From assembly GCF_932294415.1 (NCBI RefSeq), contig NC_065541.1, positions 52,864,290-52,928,289 on the forward strand: 64,000 nt of DNA, given 5' to 3'. Both the position numbers and the translations under genes were made by a program. The notes below the pieces were generated by a model. That model worked only from the letters and a program-made list of their open reading frames with translations, was not told the origin of the DNA and did no database searches. Shown here one piece after another: positions 1 through 10,796 of the stretch (position 1 is its first letter; each line of letters begins with the position of its first letter). This DNA comes from Quercus robur (taxonomy: Eukaryota; Streptophyta; Magnoliopsida; Fagales; Fagaceae).

Positions 1-1947
1 GGCGTTGGTCCTCGGCTTGACTCTCGGCGTTCTTCAAACCAGCCTTGGCGCTCCTGCGGCCTTTCTCAGCCTCTTTAAGCTTCTTAGATAGCTCATAATG
101 CTCCTGCTTAAGGGTCCCTAGAGCCTTCTCCACCTTAGCACGAGAGAGAGTCTCAACGTCAGCCAACTTATGACTGTTGCGGTAGTACTCGTCGGCCACA
201 AACACTTGCTGAGTAATCTTCCCAAAAGATGACAAAATGATATGTTAAAACGTGATAGAATTTAATGATTTTATCAAGAAGAAGATGAATTGCCTTACCA
301 TCGCAAGGTCTCTTTTCAGGGATAGGAAGAGCTCAGGCTGTGAAAATCGCCTATAGGCCTCCATGTCCTTGGGAAGGAGCACGGGCTGCTCTAGGGCCTC
401 AACTATATACCCTGCTCGGCCCCATTGTACTCTTAGACCGAAGCGGTGTAGGGAATGGCGGCCCTATCCACTTCAAGTTTCGGGCTCCAAGTACGCGGAG
501 TAACGCGCACTTCAGCCCGCTCCGTCTCTTCTCAGCTCTCTATAGATGGAGCCCTTTTGTCCTTATGCTCCCGAGTCGTTTTTTGTTGTTTACCTCCCGG
601 GCGAGGACCCACCTCACCTTCCTCAAGGAACTCAGCCGACCTTTTCTTCTTCAGGTCGGGATTAACTTTTAAGCCGAGATCGACAGGGAGTTGTGGAGCA
701 ACAGGAGGAAGGATAGGGGTCTGGGACTTGGAGGGCACCTTTGATGATTGCCCTTTACCTTAGGAGGACATCAGCTCTTGTAGGCTCTTTCCTTTGTTGG
801 AGGCCATAGTGTCCACCTTCTCGTCTGAAGAGTCATTCGAGCAGGCAATAACAAGTGGCACACCGACCGCCGAGTGTCTGTCCTGTTCTCCTTCAGGATT
901 TGAAAGTTCGATCAGAGGAGCTTTTGGAATATCCTCTTCGAAGTAAAACTCATCTATCTCCTCCTCAAGAGAAAGACGAGATGATTCAGTCTCTCCTTCA
1001 GCCTGTGCTGCGACTTCAGGATTGTCTTGTGTAGGCAGTTGTGCAGCTGGTGGAGGATTTTGAATGCCAGGTAAAACAACTGGCTTGAGACTGTTTCGGG
1101 CCAAAAACCTGGGCTTGGATACATCAATCCTAGCCAACCTCGGACTACCAGCTCTTATGGCTTGGCCGACGTCTTGGAAGGCGCGGGACAAGGGTTGGTA
1201 ACCCAAAATCAAATGAGCTGCGCGTAGTTGCCTGTCCTCATTAACGTAGATCTCTAACCTCAAAAGGTAGTTCAGGGCCAGAACGTTTATGTGGCTCAGC
1301 CAAGGAGCAATGTGTTCTTTATCTGTAAAATAGCCAAGAAGGAAATTATGGTTAGGTTACAAAAATTTTGGATTTTCAAGCAAAAGAAAATAAAGCTAAA
1401 GGGTTAAACCCCCTTCCTAGGCGATTGGTCCTAGAGGCACCGCACTTGGATCTCATGCCCGAGTTGGACAATGAAGACCATCACTCCACTCCCCTGATAC
1501 AATAAGGAAGTCATCCTTTATACCCTTATTGGATTTAGGGAGACAGGAGATTAGCCTAACGACCTCGTACCGAGATTTAAGATAATATCCCGCCTTGTCA
1601 AGGTGGTGGCACTCGTACAGGTAAACTACGTCATGTCATGTAAGGCCTAGACCCATCTGTTCATTCAGAACATCTATGTTGCCTAAGACCCTAAACATGT
1701 TGGGAGTGCACTGATGCAGCATCAACCTATGGTTAAGCAAGTAGTCACGGGTAATCCTACGCATGGGAAGTGTCATTCCTCCTTCTATAAAAGCGATCAT
1801 GGGAATGACGACTTGACCCACTTCCCTATCAGTTAGCACTCTTTCCGGAGGAAAATACTCCAAAACCACCCCCTACGGGATATGATATTTTGCCCTAAAG
1901 GCCTCCATAGCGGCCGAAGTATCTACTAAATACTTGAATTTACCCAT
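1..1947 (-). pseudogene. Gag-like protein of plant Gypsy-type element, broken
   Basis: The minus-strand frame appears to start at an ATG at 1947 (MGKFKYLVDTS) and meets a TAG about 25 codons later. The next piece (1869-1636) holds the conserved core MTLPMRRITRDYLLNHR followed by LMLHQCTPNMFRVLG, typical of the plant gypsy-type gag domain. After another stop the frame continues as YVVYLYECHHLDKAGYYL and a SNKG-containing block. Further down (1263-760) is a low-complexity acidic linker rich in Glu, Ser and Asp. The last part (about 180-1) encodes a Lys/Glu/Ala-rich coiled coil, also usual for these proteins. Several stops mean no product is expected. The C-terminal part lies outside the window. 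Confidence 0.6.
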
Positions 1948-2376
1948 CTAGTCAAACCAGAGAGCCGAAAAGGAAAACTGGGGAGAAAATTGAGGGCCAA
2001 GGAGAAATTTGAGGCTACGAAGAGAGAGTAGAACTTACGGGTTGTCCTTACAACAATCTCTGAAACACTTAGAAATCTCTTCAAGGAAGGACATCTCGCA
2101 AAAATAGCTACAGAAATTCAAAGGTTGGAAGTTTTCATGAATCTTTGGGCACTAGAGTTCTCTGGACTTCTTATATGCTAGTAAAAAAGAAAAACAAGTC
2201 TCCTTGAGGCTTTATATAGCAAAGGGGAAAAAGGAGATCGATCCCGCTCAAAATTCTGGAAAGAATATTAGCCATTAGATCTGTACCTCACCGTTAGATA
2301 AGGGAGAAATAAAGCCGCTTGGAGTAAATAGCCGTGCCTCGTAAATTGTAGCGCATCAAAAGCAACTGCCCCCACA
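1..2376 (-). mobile_element. Degenerate Gypsy-type LTR element, minus strand, cut by window edge
   Basis: Reading the minus strand from about 2376 downward there is a TG-type start (TGTGGGGGCAG), a TATA box (TATATAA near 2212-2220), an untranslated stretch, and then a decayed gag-like frame that runs off the window. Seen: the TATA box and the coding pieces. Known: the conserved block matches the plant 'putative gypsy type transposon' gag family. Inferred: the 2376 edge is the outer end of a 5' LTR. No primer binding site or second LTR was found, so that boundary is uncertain. The element is old and carries in-frame stops. Confidence 0.6.
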
Positions 2377-2479
2377 TGTGTGAATCGAAAACTAATTGAT
2401 TTTATCCCCTGAAAGGTCAAAACCCTTTTTTTCTCCTCGGAAGGAGATAAAAACTGGAGTTTTGAGAGGCTATTATAGG

Positions 2480-3214
2480 GACTATGGCCCAAAATAACAA
2501 GTTGGGCCTTGGACCTGTCCGAAGACACTAGCCCATCCAAGGAGTCAACGTGGCTCAAACAATCCATATTCATACATCAGTGGGAACAGAGAAAACATGT
2601 CTGAGGAGGAATTTCTCCTCGGACACTGAAAATCCGGAGCGAAAGTACATCCTAGCCATTGAAGCCCCTCTCCTAAATACGTGAAAAGGAAGGAAACACG
2701 AAATATTTAAGCAAAGGCTGCCACCACCACATTGAATGCACTACAGCTACTCTCTTGGCCGCATTAATATGAAGAAGACCCCTGAACAGTGCTACCTTGA
2801 CTACCGCAACTCACAGAGAACTAAAAGAGGTGTCTGATGGGACAGGTGCTCAAGTGGGGGTTTAGATGATCGACAAGTGTAAAGTCCAGATGATAAGAAA
2901 ATGTCTATATAATGTGTAGAAGTCCCCGTAAGAGGGTGTGTGGAAAAAAGAAAGGAAAAGACTGTAGCATGCAAAGGAATCCTACTACACTAACCTGTAT
3001 CCATAAACCAAGTTTTAGCTATATCATTCCAGGTGATCTTTCAGTACAATGGCTTTTGTTCTCGCTCGTGTGTTCTCTTACCCCATGCAATATTCCGTTT
3101 AAACTTACTTAAACCTGGTTCTTTAATCCATACTCTACAAGAATTCATTGTGTTGAGCTTTTTGGACCAAGACTTTAAATAATAAGGATTTGGCCACCAA
3201 ATTGTTCCCCTACA
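2480..3214 (+). mobile_element. LTR fragment, + orientation (same family as LTR at 57315)
   Basis: The segment shares its order of blocks with the solo LTR at 57315-58041: a GC-rich hairpin (GTCTGAGGAG at 2599-2608 facing CTCCTCGGAC at 2615-2624), CCGCATTAAT, CAACTCACAGA, GATGGGACAGGTGCTCAAG, GATCGACAAGTGTA, a TATA box (TATATAA, 2906-2912), a tract like TTTAATCCATACTCTACAA, and a terminal CCCCTACA at 3214. The left edge is not clear because it abuts the minus-strand Gypsy remnant, so no target duplication can be assigned. Confidence 0.55.
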
Positions 3215-4105
3215 AATATTATATATATGTGTGTGTATTAAGTTGTAACCACAAGTTATTACGGTTTAAATATAAAATATGTGTCCTAATTTTATTAAAT
3301 TTAAATTCGATGTTAAGTTTCACAATTACCTTTAGATCATTAATTTGTCTTAATCTGCCCCAAACAAAAGTTTCTGAAATCTATTGATGCATTCATAAGC
3401 TAAAGATCTTTTTTTTTTTTTTTTTTTTTTTTGAGAAAGTGCTAATAATCAAATTCAAATAGAAAGCCTAAAACTAAGGCTGTTTCCAATTTTTGTGTTT
3501 ACTATAAGTTATAAAAAAGGAACTTTGATCAAATGTTAGGGTTTTCAATCTGCTCTGTTTGTTATGCATTTTAAGATAGGATTAGAAAGGATTTTTTAGA
3601 AAGATTTTATTTAACCTAGTACATTTTTTATATTAAAGATTCAAACTCATTTTAAATAAGTTATTAATAATTTTAAACAGGTTTGAAGTAGTTTCAAATA
3701 GATTAGAAAATAGCAAGTCTGGCTTGGCCCAAGGGCCTTTCCTTTCGAGGAGAAGGAAAATATAGCGCGAAATCAAGAGAGAAAAAATAAGAGATTTTTG
3801 CTTGGGAGATAATGCAAGGAGAGAGACAAAAATATTTAGATTTTGTCAACAACATTATTTTTTGTAAAGTGCACAAATCAAAGAGAATCTGTGAAGTTTT
3901 GTTTGATGTTATAAAATGTCAAAGAAAAAGGTACCACATAGAGAGAGGTAGCTAAGGAGAGTTACGTGAAAAAAAGAAAGAAGATGAGAAAAAATAACGA
4001 GTCTAAGGAAAAAGAAAAAAAAAAAATTCATGAAGACTATTGTGGAATTTTGTATGAGTTTTGAAAAGAGCTATCCATCATTCAAATTCCCCACCTTCAT
4101 TTAAA
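3215..4105. other. AT-rich spacer, no gene seen
   Basis: The stretch has long T runs (about 3411-3432) and A-rich tracts. I see no conserved coding frame, RNA gene or bounded repeat. Confidence 0.5.
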
Positions 4106-4109
4106 ATGT

Positions 4110-4432
4110 ATATAAAAAAAAATGGGCTCAAAAGTAGTAATTGTGAGCGTTTGGGCTCCGCGTCCGCTGCGTTTGCGTTTTTCCAGTTCGCGTTTTCTCT
4201 TCTTTTTTTTTTGTTTTTTGCCCACTTTTGTTGACTTTGGGAGACAAATTTCACTATTATGAACAGTAAATATACTGTTCACGTACTGTGCTGTTACTGT
4301 TCACATATTAAAAAGTATTAAAAATGGGTCACACGGTACTATTTACACATTTAAAAATTATTTTGCTACAGTGTTTTCAGTTTTCAGTTTCAGCAATAAT
4401 AAGTTGTATCCAAACGGACCCATTAAATTTAA
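4110..4432 (+). repeat. MITE, 'GTTTGGATACAA' family copy
   Basis: The right part reads AAAAATGGGTCACACGGTAC, then ATTTACACATTTAAAAATTA, a block of TTTTCAGTTTTCAGTTTCAG, and ends TTGTATCCAAACGGACCC. The same series of blocks in the same order is present at 14403-14655 and, partly, at 9849-10050. It is a short non-autonomous element with no coding capacity, likely hAT-like. The left end is diverged and its terminal repeat is not readable. Confidence 0.55.
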
Positions 4433-4449
4433 TTTCTTATTGACTTCTC

Positions 4450-4453
<4 letters not shown>

Positions 4454-4491
<38 letters not shown>

Positions 4492-4493
4492 GA
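4454..4493 (-). mobile_element. Tail-only retroposon insertion with 12-bp target duplication
   Basis: A 40-bp insert made of a long T run plus GAGGGGA sits between two exact copies of GACTTCTCATGA (4442-4453 and 4494-4505). The direct repeats and the homopolymer are plain in the sequence. The inference is a target-primed retroposition event (minus orientation, poly-A tail) so 5'-truncated that almost only the tail was copied. Confidence 0.65.
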
Positions 4494-4698
4494 GACTTCT
4501 CATGATAAGACAATAATACGGAGTTCTATGTATATATATTGGTATTATGGTGGTCCAAAATTTTATTAATAATTATTGAACCATGCAACAAAAACACATT
4601 AATTTTATATATATATATATATATATTGCGCCACTTTTAGAAAAATTATGATATATAAAGATTAAAATTACTTCAAACTTTTGTTAGTAGAATTCTGT

Positions 4699-4700
<2 letters not shown>

Positions 4701-4736
<36 letters not shown>
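4701..4736 (+). repeat. (GA)n microsatellite 60-100 bp upstream of copy A start
   Basis: A run of about 18 GA dinucleotides, followed by CAGAGAGAAG, ends about 60 bp before the ATG at 4797. GA/CT tracts near plant transcription starts are common and can bind BPC (GAGA-binding) factors; a role here is inference only. Confidence 0.7.
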
Positions 4737-4745
<9 letters not shown>

Positions 4746-4796
4746 GCAAAGGCGATTCCTTCAATAACCAGTTATATAAATCATATCCAAGAGTCG

Positions 4797-6009
4797 ATGT
4801 CTGGTTCAATAACAGTCTCCAATACCGAGGAAAAACATCCTCAATATGTGTCTGCGGTCAAGCTTATGTTTGAGGACGAAGAAATTTCCGGTTCTGTCCC
4901 AGAAATTTGCAATACAAAGGACTTTTACTCTGATCTGATTCGCGCCCATCTCAAGCCCCAAACAATCCTACGTGGCCGAGTCTCCTGCCTGCTCTCCATC
5001 ACACCCGCTATCAATGTAACAATTTCTACTTTTCTTTCTCTCTTTTGTTTTTTCGTCATTAATTTTAATTTTTTGGTTCGTTGTATTCTGGGAACTGTTT
5101 GGTTACCAAGAAAATGTATAGGAAAAGAAATTGAAGGAAAAATCTCTACCTGTAAAAGATAAAAACTGAAGTTTATTTATTAATTTATTAAGATTTTGGC
5201 TTTGCACTTTCTGGGTATGAGTAAGAGGGAAATCGTTTAGGCTTTGTTTGACTGCTGAGAAAATGAAACCACAAAAGTAGATTGGGTTTTTTTCTTTCTT
5301 TTTCCATTAATTAGAGGTAGACAGTCTACAGAAGTGAAATTCTAGGATCAGGATGTCTGAAAACAAAAAAAGTCAAATCACGATTACTTTTTTTTTTTAA
5401 GAAAAATTTTTAGTTTAAGCAATGTAAAATTAGATGTGTAAAATTTGCAAAAGTTTTGCAAATGTGTACAATGTACATTTGTTTAGTCTAAAAATTTACA
5501 TAAACAGAACAATGTAAACCTATAATTACTTTTTTTATTTGTGTATTATCATTGATTCATTATCATGGCTATGTAGAATGTGTATCGTTCAGTACATGGA
5601 GGGGCAGTGGCATCTATTGCAGAGATAGTGTCAATTGCTTGTGCTAGAACTGTGGTGGCTGAGAGTAAGGAACTCTTTCTTGGGGAATTGAGCATATCAT
5701 ATCTCTCTGGTGCTCAAACTAATGTAAGTTTTTCTTCCTTGAAATAATGTCAATTCTTACTCCTAATAAAGTGTACTCTCTCTTGTTATGTTGTGTAATA
5801 GACTATTATCAATATGCCAAGAAGCCCCACAAGTGAAATTGCATTTTTTTTTTCTCTATACACAGGCAGAGGTGTTAGTGGATGGGTCTGTAGTGAGGAG
5901 TGGAAGAAATTTGACTGTAGTGGCAGTGGAGTTCAAACTCAACAAGACTGAGCAGTTGATCTATACTGCTCGTGCTACTTTCTATCATATGCCCGTCGCC
6001 AAGTTGTGA
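4797..6009 (+). CDS. Hotdog-fold acyl-CoA thioesterase-like protein, copy A (3 exons, 169 aa)
   Basis: Exons are 4797-5015, 5577-5723 and 5866-6009 (219+147+144 bp). Both introns have GT-AG ends in phase 0. The 169-residue product has an N-terminal helical region containing NTKDFYSDLIR, then the 4HBT hotdog domain from about residue 58: a beta strand (GRVSCLLSITP), the HGG turn (SVHGGAVASIAEIVSIACAR, about residues 78-97), FLGELSISYL, a VVRSGRNLTVV strand and a final ATFYHMPVAKL. HGG followed by a long helix is the family signature. The acidic residue in that helix is Glu (IAEIVS) where human THEM2/ACOT13 has Asp. The last three residues, AKL, match a plant peroxisomal PTS1. The protein probably hydrolyses a CoA thioester, with substrate unknown. 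It is the most diverged complete copy: its N-terminus is 16 residues shorter than in C and D. Confidence 0.85.
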
Positions 6010-6086
6010 AGTCTTTGCGGTTTGACATATTTGAATGTTGGAATTTTAATTTGAATCCCTCCCCAATTAACATGTCTAAACTTGCT

Positions 6087-6262
6087 AAAATTTGCAGTGA
6101 TTCAGCATAGTATATGACATACATGATATTTAGCTGATAATGGTCTTTCACATCTGATATGCAAAAAAAAATTGGTGTAAAATTTGCAGTGATTCAGCAT
6201 AGTATATGACATACATGATATTTAGCTGATAATGGTCTTTCACATCTGATATGTGAAAAATT
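6087..6262. repeat. 92-bp tandem duplication just downstream of copy A
   Basis: AAAATTTGCAGTGATTCAGC and about 80 following bases occur twice, starting at about 6087 and 6179. The two copies are nearly identical, so the duplication is recent. It lies about 80 bp past the stop codon and could fall in the 3' UTR. Confidence 0.8.
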
Positions 6263-6515
6263 TGGTGGGATGTTGTTGTAAAATAAAATAATTTAGTGTT
6301 TTGCCAAATGTTTGAAGTTAATTGCGGAATAGTGTTGAAGTCATGCTGAATTCTGTACTTTTAAGTGCCAAATTTAACTGCTGAGTGGTTTGAATTTAAG
6401 TGATTTTGGTACTTTTAGTGCCAAACTCATTGCTGCCAAACTTGGTGCTGCCAAATTTAAGGTCCCTAGCTGATTTTTTAGCTATGAGCCTTCGAGTATG
6501 GTCCCTTTTCATTTG

Positions 6516-6516
<1 letters not shown>

Positions 6517-6594
<78 letters not shown>
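6517..6594. repeat. (CT)n microsatellite, about 39 units
   Basis: An uninterrupted run of CT dinucleotides. It would read as a Leu/Ser repeat if translated, but nothing suggests that it is coding. Confidence 0.9.
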
Positions 6595-6598
<4 letters not shown>

Positions 6599-6599
6599 G

Positions 6600-7428
6600 T
6601 AATTGACATTGTTACAGGCAGGACTATCCAATCACCCGCAAAACTCGACTTGCCTGATACGACATGTTACAGTCAGTTCCAATGCCTGTGGTGGCTAGTG
6701 AAACTCTTTGAAACCCAATTCTTTCAGGTTTAGTTTTGAGTTTCCACACTTGTGGAGTCATTCTTAAAGCAGCATATATTATATAGGTTTGGATTAGGTT
6801 TTTTAATAACTAATTTGCTTATGTACAGATTTTTAACTAAGCGACTCAACGAATTTTTGTTATTTTTATTTTTATTTTTTAAGTATAACTATAATCTTGC
6901 CAACTTTTAGCAGAAAAGTTAATTTAAAAAAATTAAATTTATAGGTGATTTAACTTTATTTCGTGTTTTATGTATAACATGCATGTATATTCTTTTCTTC
7001 TTTTGTGGAATTATTAAATTAGTAGAGTATTAGAATTAATTGTAGGAAAATAAACTTAAAGATTTATGTTTTATTCAACTATCATCTTGGAGTTTTTTTT
7101 TTTTTTTTTTTTTTTTTTTGGGGTATTGAAAGAAATATGAAATCCAAGAGTCTTTTAACTCAATTAGTATATTTTAGTATTTTCTACGGAGATATGTAGG
7201 ACTCAAATGTCCCCACACATCCATTGTAATTATTGAATTATAAAATAATAAAATAAAAAAAATCCAATAGTATGGGTTTTTTTTTTTAATTTTCTTTTGG
7301 TGTGAAAAAAATAGAGGTCATTCTAAGTTGACTTGACAAATTGGATTAGGGTCATAGGAATAACAACCAATTTTAATTCAAAAGTTTTGTGTTAGAATTT
7401 GATCAACTATTTGCCAAGTTTAAAAGTG
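6600..7428. repeat. 3' flank block duplicated after copies A and C
   Basis: The segment from about 6650 (GTTCCAATGCCTGTGGTGG, then GTGAAACTCTTTGAAACCCA) to about 7080 has a clear counterpart after copy C at about 39880-40270 in the same order, including AGATTTTTAACTAAGC and TAATCTTGCCAACTTTTAGC. The block therefore belongs to the duplicated unit that carries the thioesterase genes. I see no coding frame in it. Confidence 0.65.
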
Positions 7429-7429
7429 C

Positions 7430-7655
7430 ATTTGGAATGTTCGTTTGGGAACGGTTTATTTAGTTAAAATTGAAAACTTTTTACTGAAAGTACTGTAAAT
7501 AAAGCTAAAAGCTAGCTAAAATAGTACTGTGAGATCCATGAATAATTCCAAAAAGTGAAATGAGACCTATGAATAGTAGTAAAAATAAGCTAAATAGTAA
7601 AAAAAAAGTTACGTTTTTCAGTCAATGCCAAACGCAATTTAAGCTTTAGCTTAAA
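7430..7655 (+). repeat. MITE, 'GAAAACTTTTT..GTACTGT' family copy
   Basis: The core reads TTAAAATTGAAAACTTTTTA then CTGAAAGTACTGTA, two blocks of GACCCATGAATAGTA type, and ends near AATGCCAAACGCAA. The same order is found at 14203-14402. It is non-coding, and the terminal repeats are too eroded to set exact ends. Confidence 0.55.
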
Positions 7656-7841
7656 TTAATTTGTAGTCTTTTTTGTACTATTCATGGATCTCATTGCATT
7701 GTATGTGGGCCCATATTGTTGGAAAAAATCAGCTTATTTTTTGTATGTGCATTGGCTGTTGTGTTCTTAATTCAAATCCAATTTTTTGTATGTTATGGTA
7801 TTTTTTTTTTTTTTTGTCAAACTCTAGTTGACTGTTGTAAT

Positions 7842-8365
7842 TGATAATACTTAGAAAATCAGTAGGCTGAATAGCACGGATTTTGATGATGTTGAGGGTC
7901 TGAAAAAGAAGAAACGAAAGATCAGAGGAGAACGGGGTTGACCGGTCACAAATCCTCCAATGATAAAGTTAGTCTTTTCTTCTGGAATAGGGAATTGTGT
8001 CTTGAAAAAAAAAAAAAAAAACTTACCTTTGTTTGTCGGAGATTCGTGCTTTTATAGGTTCAGGAAATGGTTATCTATTGAATAACTTCCCCTACCTTTA
8101 CGGAGTCCGGAAAGTTTAGAGTACACCTCCATAACTGCCATGGAGGTTATCTTTTATGCTCCTTTTTCCTATAACTGTCGCTGAGCTCGTCATAAGCAAT
8201 GATGGACGGAAGGTCGTCTAAAAGCTGTAGAGTGGATGCGACGAACTCGTCCAAAAACCTCTATGGACGAGCATGTCAAGGACGAGTAGCTCGTTTTCTG
8301 TTTATTCCTTCTCTGGACGACCACTATGGACGAACATGGACTTGGGTCATTTTTAGACGCCATCA
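7842..8365 (-). mobile_element. Probable solo LTR, minus orientation
   Basis: On the minus strand the segment starts TGATGGCGTCTAAAAATGAC and ends GTATTATCA, with a TATA box (CCTATAAAAGC, near 8048-8058) followed by a U5-like stretch. The matching duplicated block at about 19030-19080 lacks it: there GTTGACTATGG runs directly into TTATAATTACCATT. Flanking 5-mers are GTAAT and GTTAT, so the target duplication matches at 4 of 5 bases. The empty site is good evidence of insertion; the exact ends are a best reading. Confidence 0.55.
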
Positions 8366-8910
8366 GTTATAATTACCATTAATATTATGGTATTTTTTGG
8401 TAACTCTAGTTGATAGTTTTGATGAAATATGTATCTTAATTGGAGCATAACAAACTTGATAGTAAATTATAGCTAAGCCAAAAAACGATTTTTATATTAT
8501 TGTTGTTGTTATTAAATATTTTTTTTTCATGTTTGAAAGTTATTTTGCATATTCAAGTATTAAAATAGAGCCATTCATCAAAAAAGCATTAAAATAGAGC
8601 TAAAATTTCACAATTTTTTTCCTATAGTAGTTTCAACATTGTTAGCTTTTTCATATGGTTAGTAAAAAAAAAAAAAAAAAAAAGGTAATTAGCTATCTTT
8701 TAGCTTTTTTATACAATACTAACTAAATAAGTTGTTTCCAAACAGATCATAAATATAACGCCTCTAATTCACGCGGGAGAAGGGGATGAAAGTCATGGAA
8801 GTTAATTTGCCAAAATGCAAACTTAAGTTTATATACACAATGAATTTCAAAATTTCATGAGATTTTTTTGGTTATGATTAGTATATAATAAAAACAATGT
8901 CAATGGAAAT
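8366..8910. repeat. Spacer block duplicated at about 19065-19560
   Basis: From TTATAATTACCATT through ATATGTATCTTAATTG, AACAAACTTGATAGTAAATT, TATTGTTGTTGTTATTAAAT and AAAGTCATGGAAG-type sequence, the block matches 19065-19560 closely, and part of it recurs before copy D at 40540-40660. It lies on the upstream side of thioesterase copies. No coding content. Confidence 0.65.
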
Positions 8911-9647
8911 TGTGGGAGGTCCGAGGACCGAAGAGGATTAGAACACGAAAACATATCGTACATTTACAATCCCACCCGTAGAAAGGTATCCGCCCCGAAG
9001 ACTTCACCGACACCGAGGATGTGAGGGGATACATAATGGTGTTTCATGAGAGCTTGTGGAGAAGAGGAAGGACCATGAGGGGGGCAAAGACAGTGGGAGG
9101 AAGTTTCCTAGAAAGGCATACCTTCCCCCTCCGCATTAAATGCACTACAACAACCTTATCAGCTACATTAATGAGGAAATGACACTTGAACTGTTTTTCA
9201 CATCTAGCAACCCCTTCTACCATCTTCAGTAGAACTTTGATGGGACAAGTATCCTGAGAAAAGCCCTGATGCATATAGATGGAGGGTTAGGATGCAAGAA
9301 GGAAGGATATATAAGGGAGGGGAACCTCCTAGTTAAAGGGTTGAACATTTTTTCTTGAAGAATGAGAGAAAATGAAATACTGTGAGACATTGTGTAAAAC
9401 CAGGAATATTCATGTATAAGAAACCAATCCTCGGAAAAACCCGAGGAGAGAATTATTCGTGGCAATTACTTGAATTACACCCTTATAATACTTTGAGTTC
9501 TTTGGCCATAAACTTGAGCTTAGTTTTGAACTGCACTTGAACTGTTTTTCTCACTCTCTACAAAAATTCTATTATTTGGGCTTGCTTTGAAGGACAAGGC
9601 ATTACTATTTTAAATGAGCTTGGGCCATCAATTTCTGTGTACTTACA
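8911..9647 (+). mobile_element. Solo LTR, + orientation
   Basis: The segment starts TGTGGGAGGTCCGAGG and ends near ACTTACA, about 737 bp, close to the 727 bp of the clear solo LTR at 57315. Shared blocks include CCGCATTAAATGCACTAC, GATGGGACAAGT and a TATA box (TATATAA, 9308-9314) followed by GGGAGGGGAACC. Flanking 5-mers are GAAAT and TAAAT (4 of 5 match). The homologous block at about 19570-19650 lacks this insert. There is no internal region, so this is a solo LTR left by recombination. Confidence 0.6.
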
Positions 9648-9848
9648 TAAATTTATATGATTTTTTTTTTTTTGGCATTAATTATAATTTTCCATTTCAC
9701 ATATTGTAGAAAAATAAAAAGAATGAATTTGGCTTTTTAGTAAAGAACAAAATCTGGTATGTATCTAATAAATAAATAAAATCCGTTATTTATGCAACAT
9801 TTAGAAAAGTAAAGTGCATTTTAGTTTTAAAGAAAAGGAAATGTAGCA

Positions 9849-10050
9849 TGCATTTGCGAGCAGATGAACTTGCATTTTGCATTTTTTTAGTGGGTCTTAT
9901 GGGTATTGTTCACAAACTACCAAGAACTGAAAAACGCAGCCATGGGTTTTGCTATAGTGTTTTGCTTTTAAAAAATTATTTTGTTACAATGTTTTCAGTA
10001 ATAAGTTTTTTATTTTCAGCAAAATAAGTAGTATTTAAGCAGACCCGTAT
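9849..10050 (+). repeat. MITE inserted in the copy B upstream block
   Basis: Two homologous blocks lack it: GGAAATGTATTGTCCAAATT at about 20445 and GGAAATATTTTGTCCAAATT at about 40783 are uninterrupted, while here GGAAATGTA and TTTGTCCAAATT are 200 bp apart. The insert ends with TTTTCAGTAATAAG, an AGCAAAATAAGTAGTA tract and CAGACCC, a diverged form of the MITE at 14403. Confidence 0.65.
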
Positions 10051-10796
10051 TTGTCCAAATTAGGAATTTTGCTGCGTCATACCTAAGTAATTATTTAGCA
10101 TTTTGAGAGCACGACACGAGGATGTTGTATTATATGAAAAGAGGTTGTATCATGATTCATGTCTCTGTAGCCGATGGACCGTCAAGGAAAAAGAAAGAGG
10201 AAGAGGGAGAAGGAAAAAAAATTGGAAAAACCGATAGCGACTCCTTGACCAAAGGCAGAAGCAACGTCGTTGAATTCCTCAAAAACAATAGCTAACGACG
10301 TTTCTGCTGAATATGTTTCCGTTATCACTGGTTTCTTTAAAAAATTAGGAGTTTCACACTCCAATTCTATCCCAGATTTTTGCAATACCAAGTACTTCTA
10401 CTCCCATCTCATTCGCGACGCAATCAAACCCGACCAAGTCCTACGTGGCCGAATCACCTGTCTCTTAACTGTCACACCCGTTCTCGCTGTAACCAACTCT
10501 CCTCTGTTTTTCTCTAAATCTAGTTTTTTTTTTTTTTTTTTTTTTTTCATCAAAAGTCGATTTTTTTTTTTTCCTGGGGTTTGCAGAATATCTATGGTTC
10601 GTTGCATGCAGGGGCTATTGCGGCAATTGCTGAGATGGTGTCAATCGCTTGTGCTAGAACCGTGGTGGCTGAGGAAAAGGATATTTTTCTTAGAGATATG
10701 AGCATTTCATATCTCTCCGCTGCTCCAATCCATGTGAGTTTTTTGGGTTCACTTTTTGGCTACTCAGTTTGTGCTTCTTTCAATTCAACTGTTGTG

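Noticed and set aside
6400-6606. Frame encoding a long Leu/Ser repeat
   Set aside because: It is simply the (CT)n microsatellite read through; no conserved residues and no gene context.
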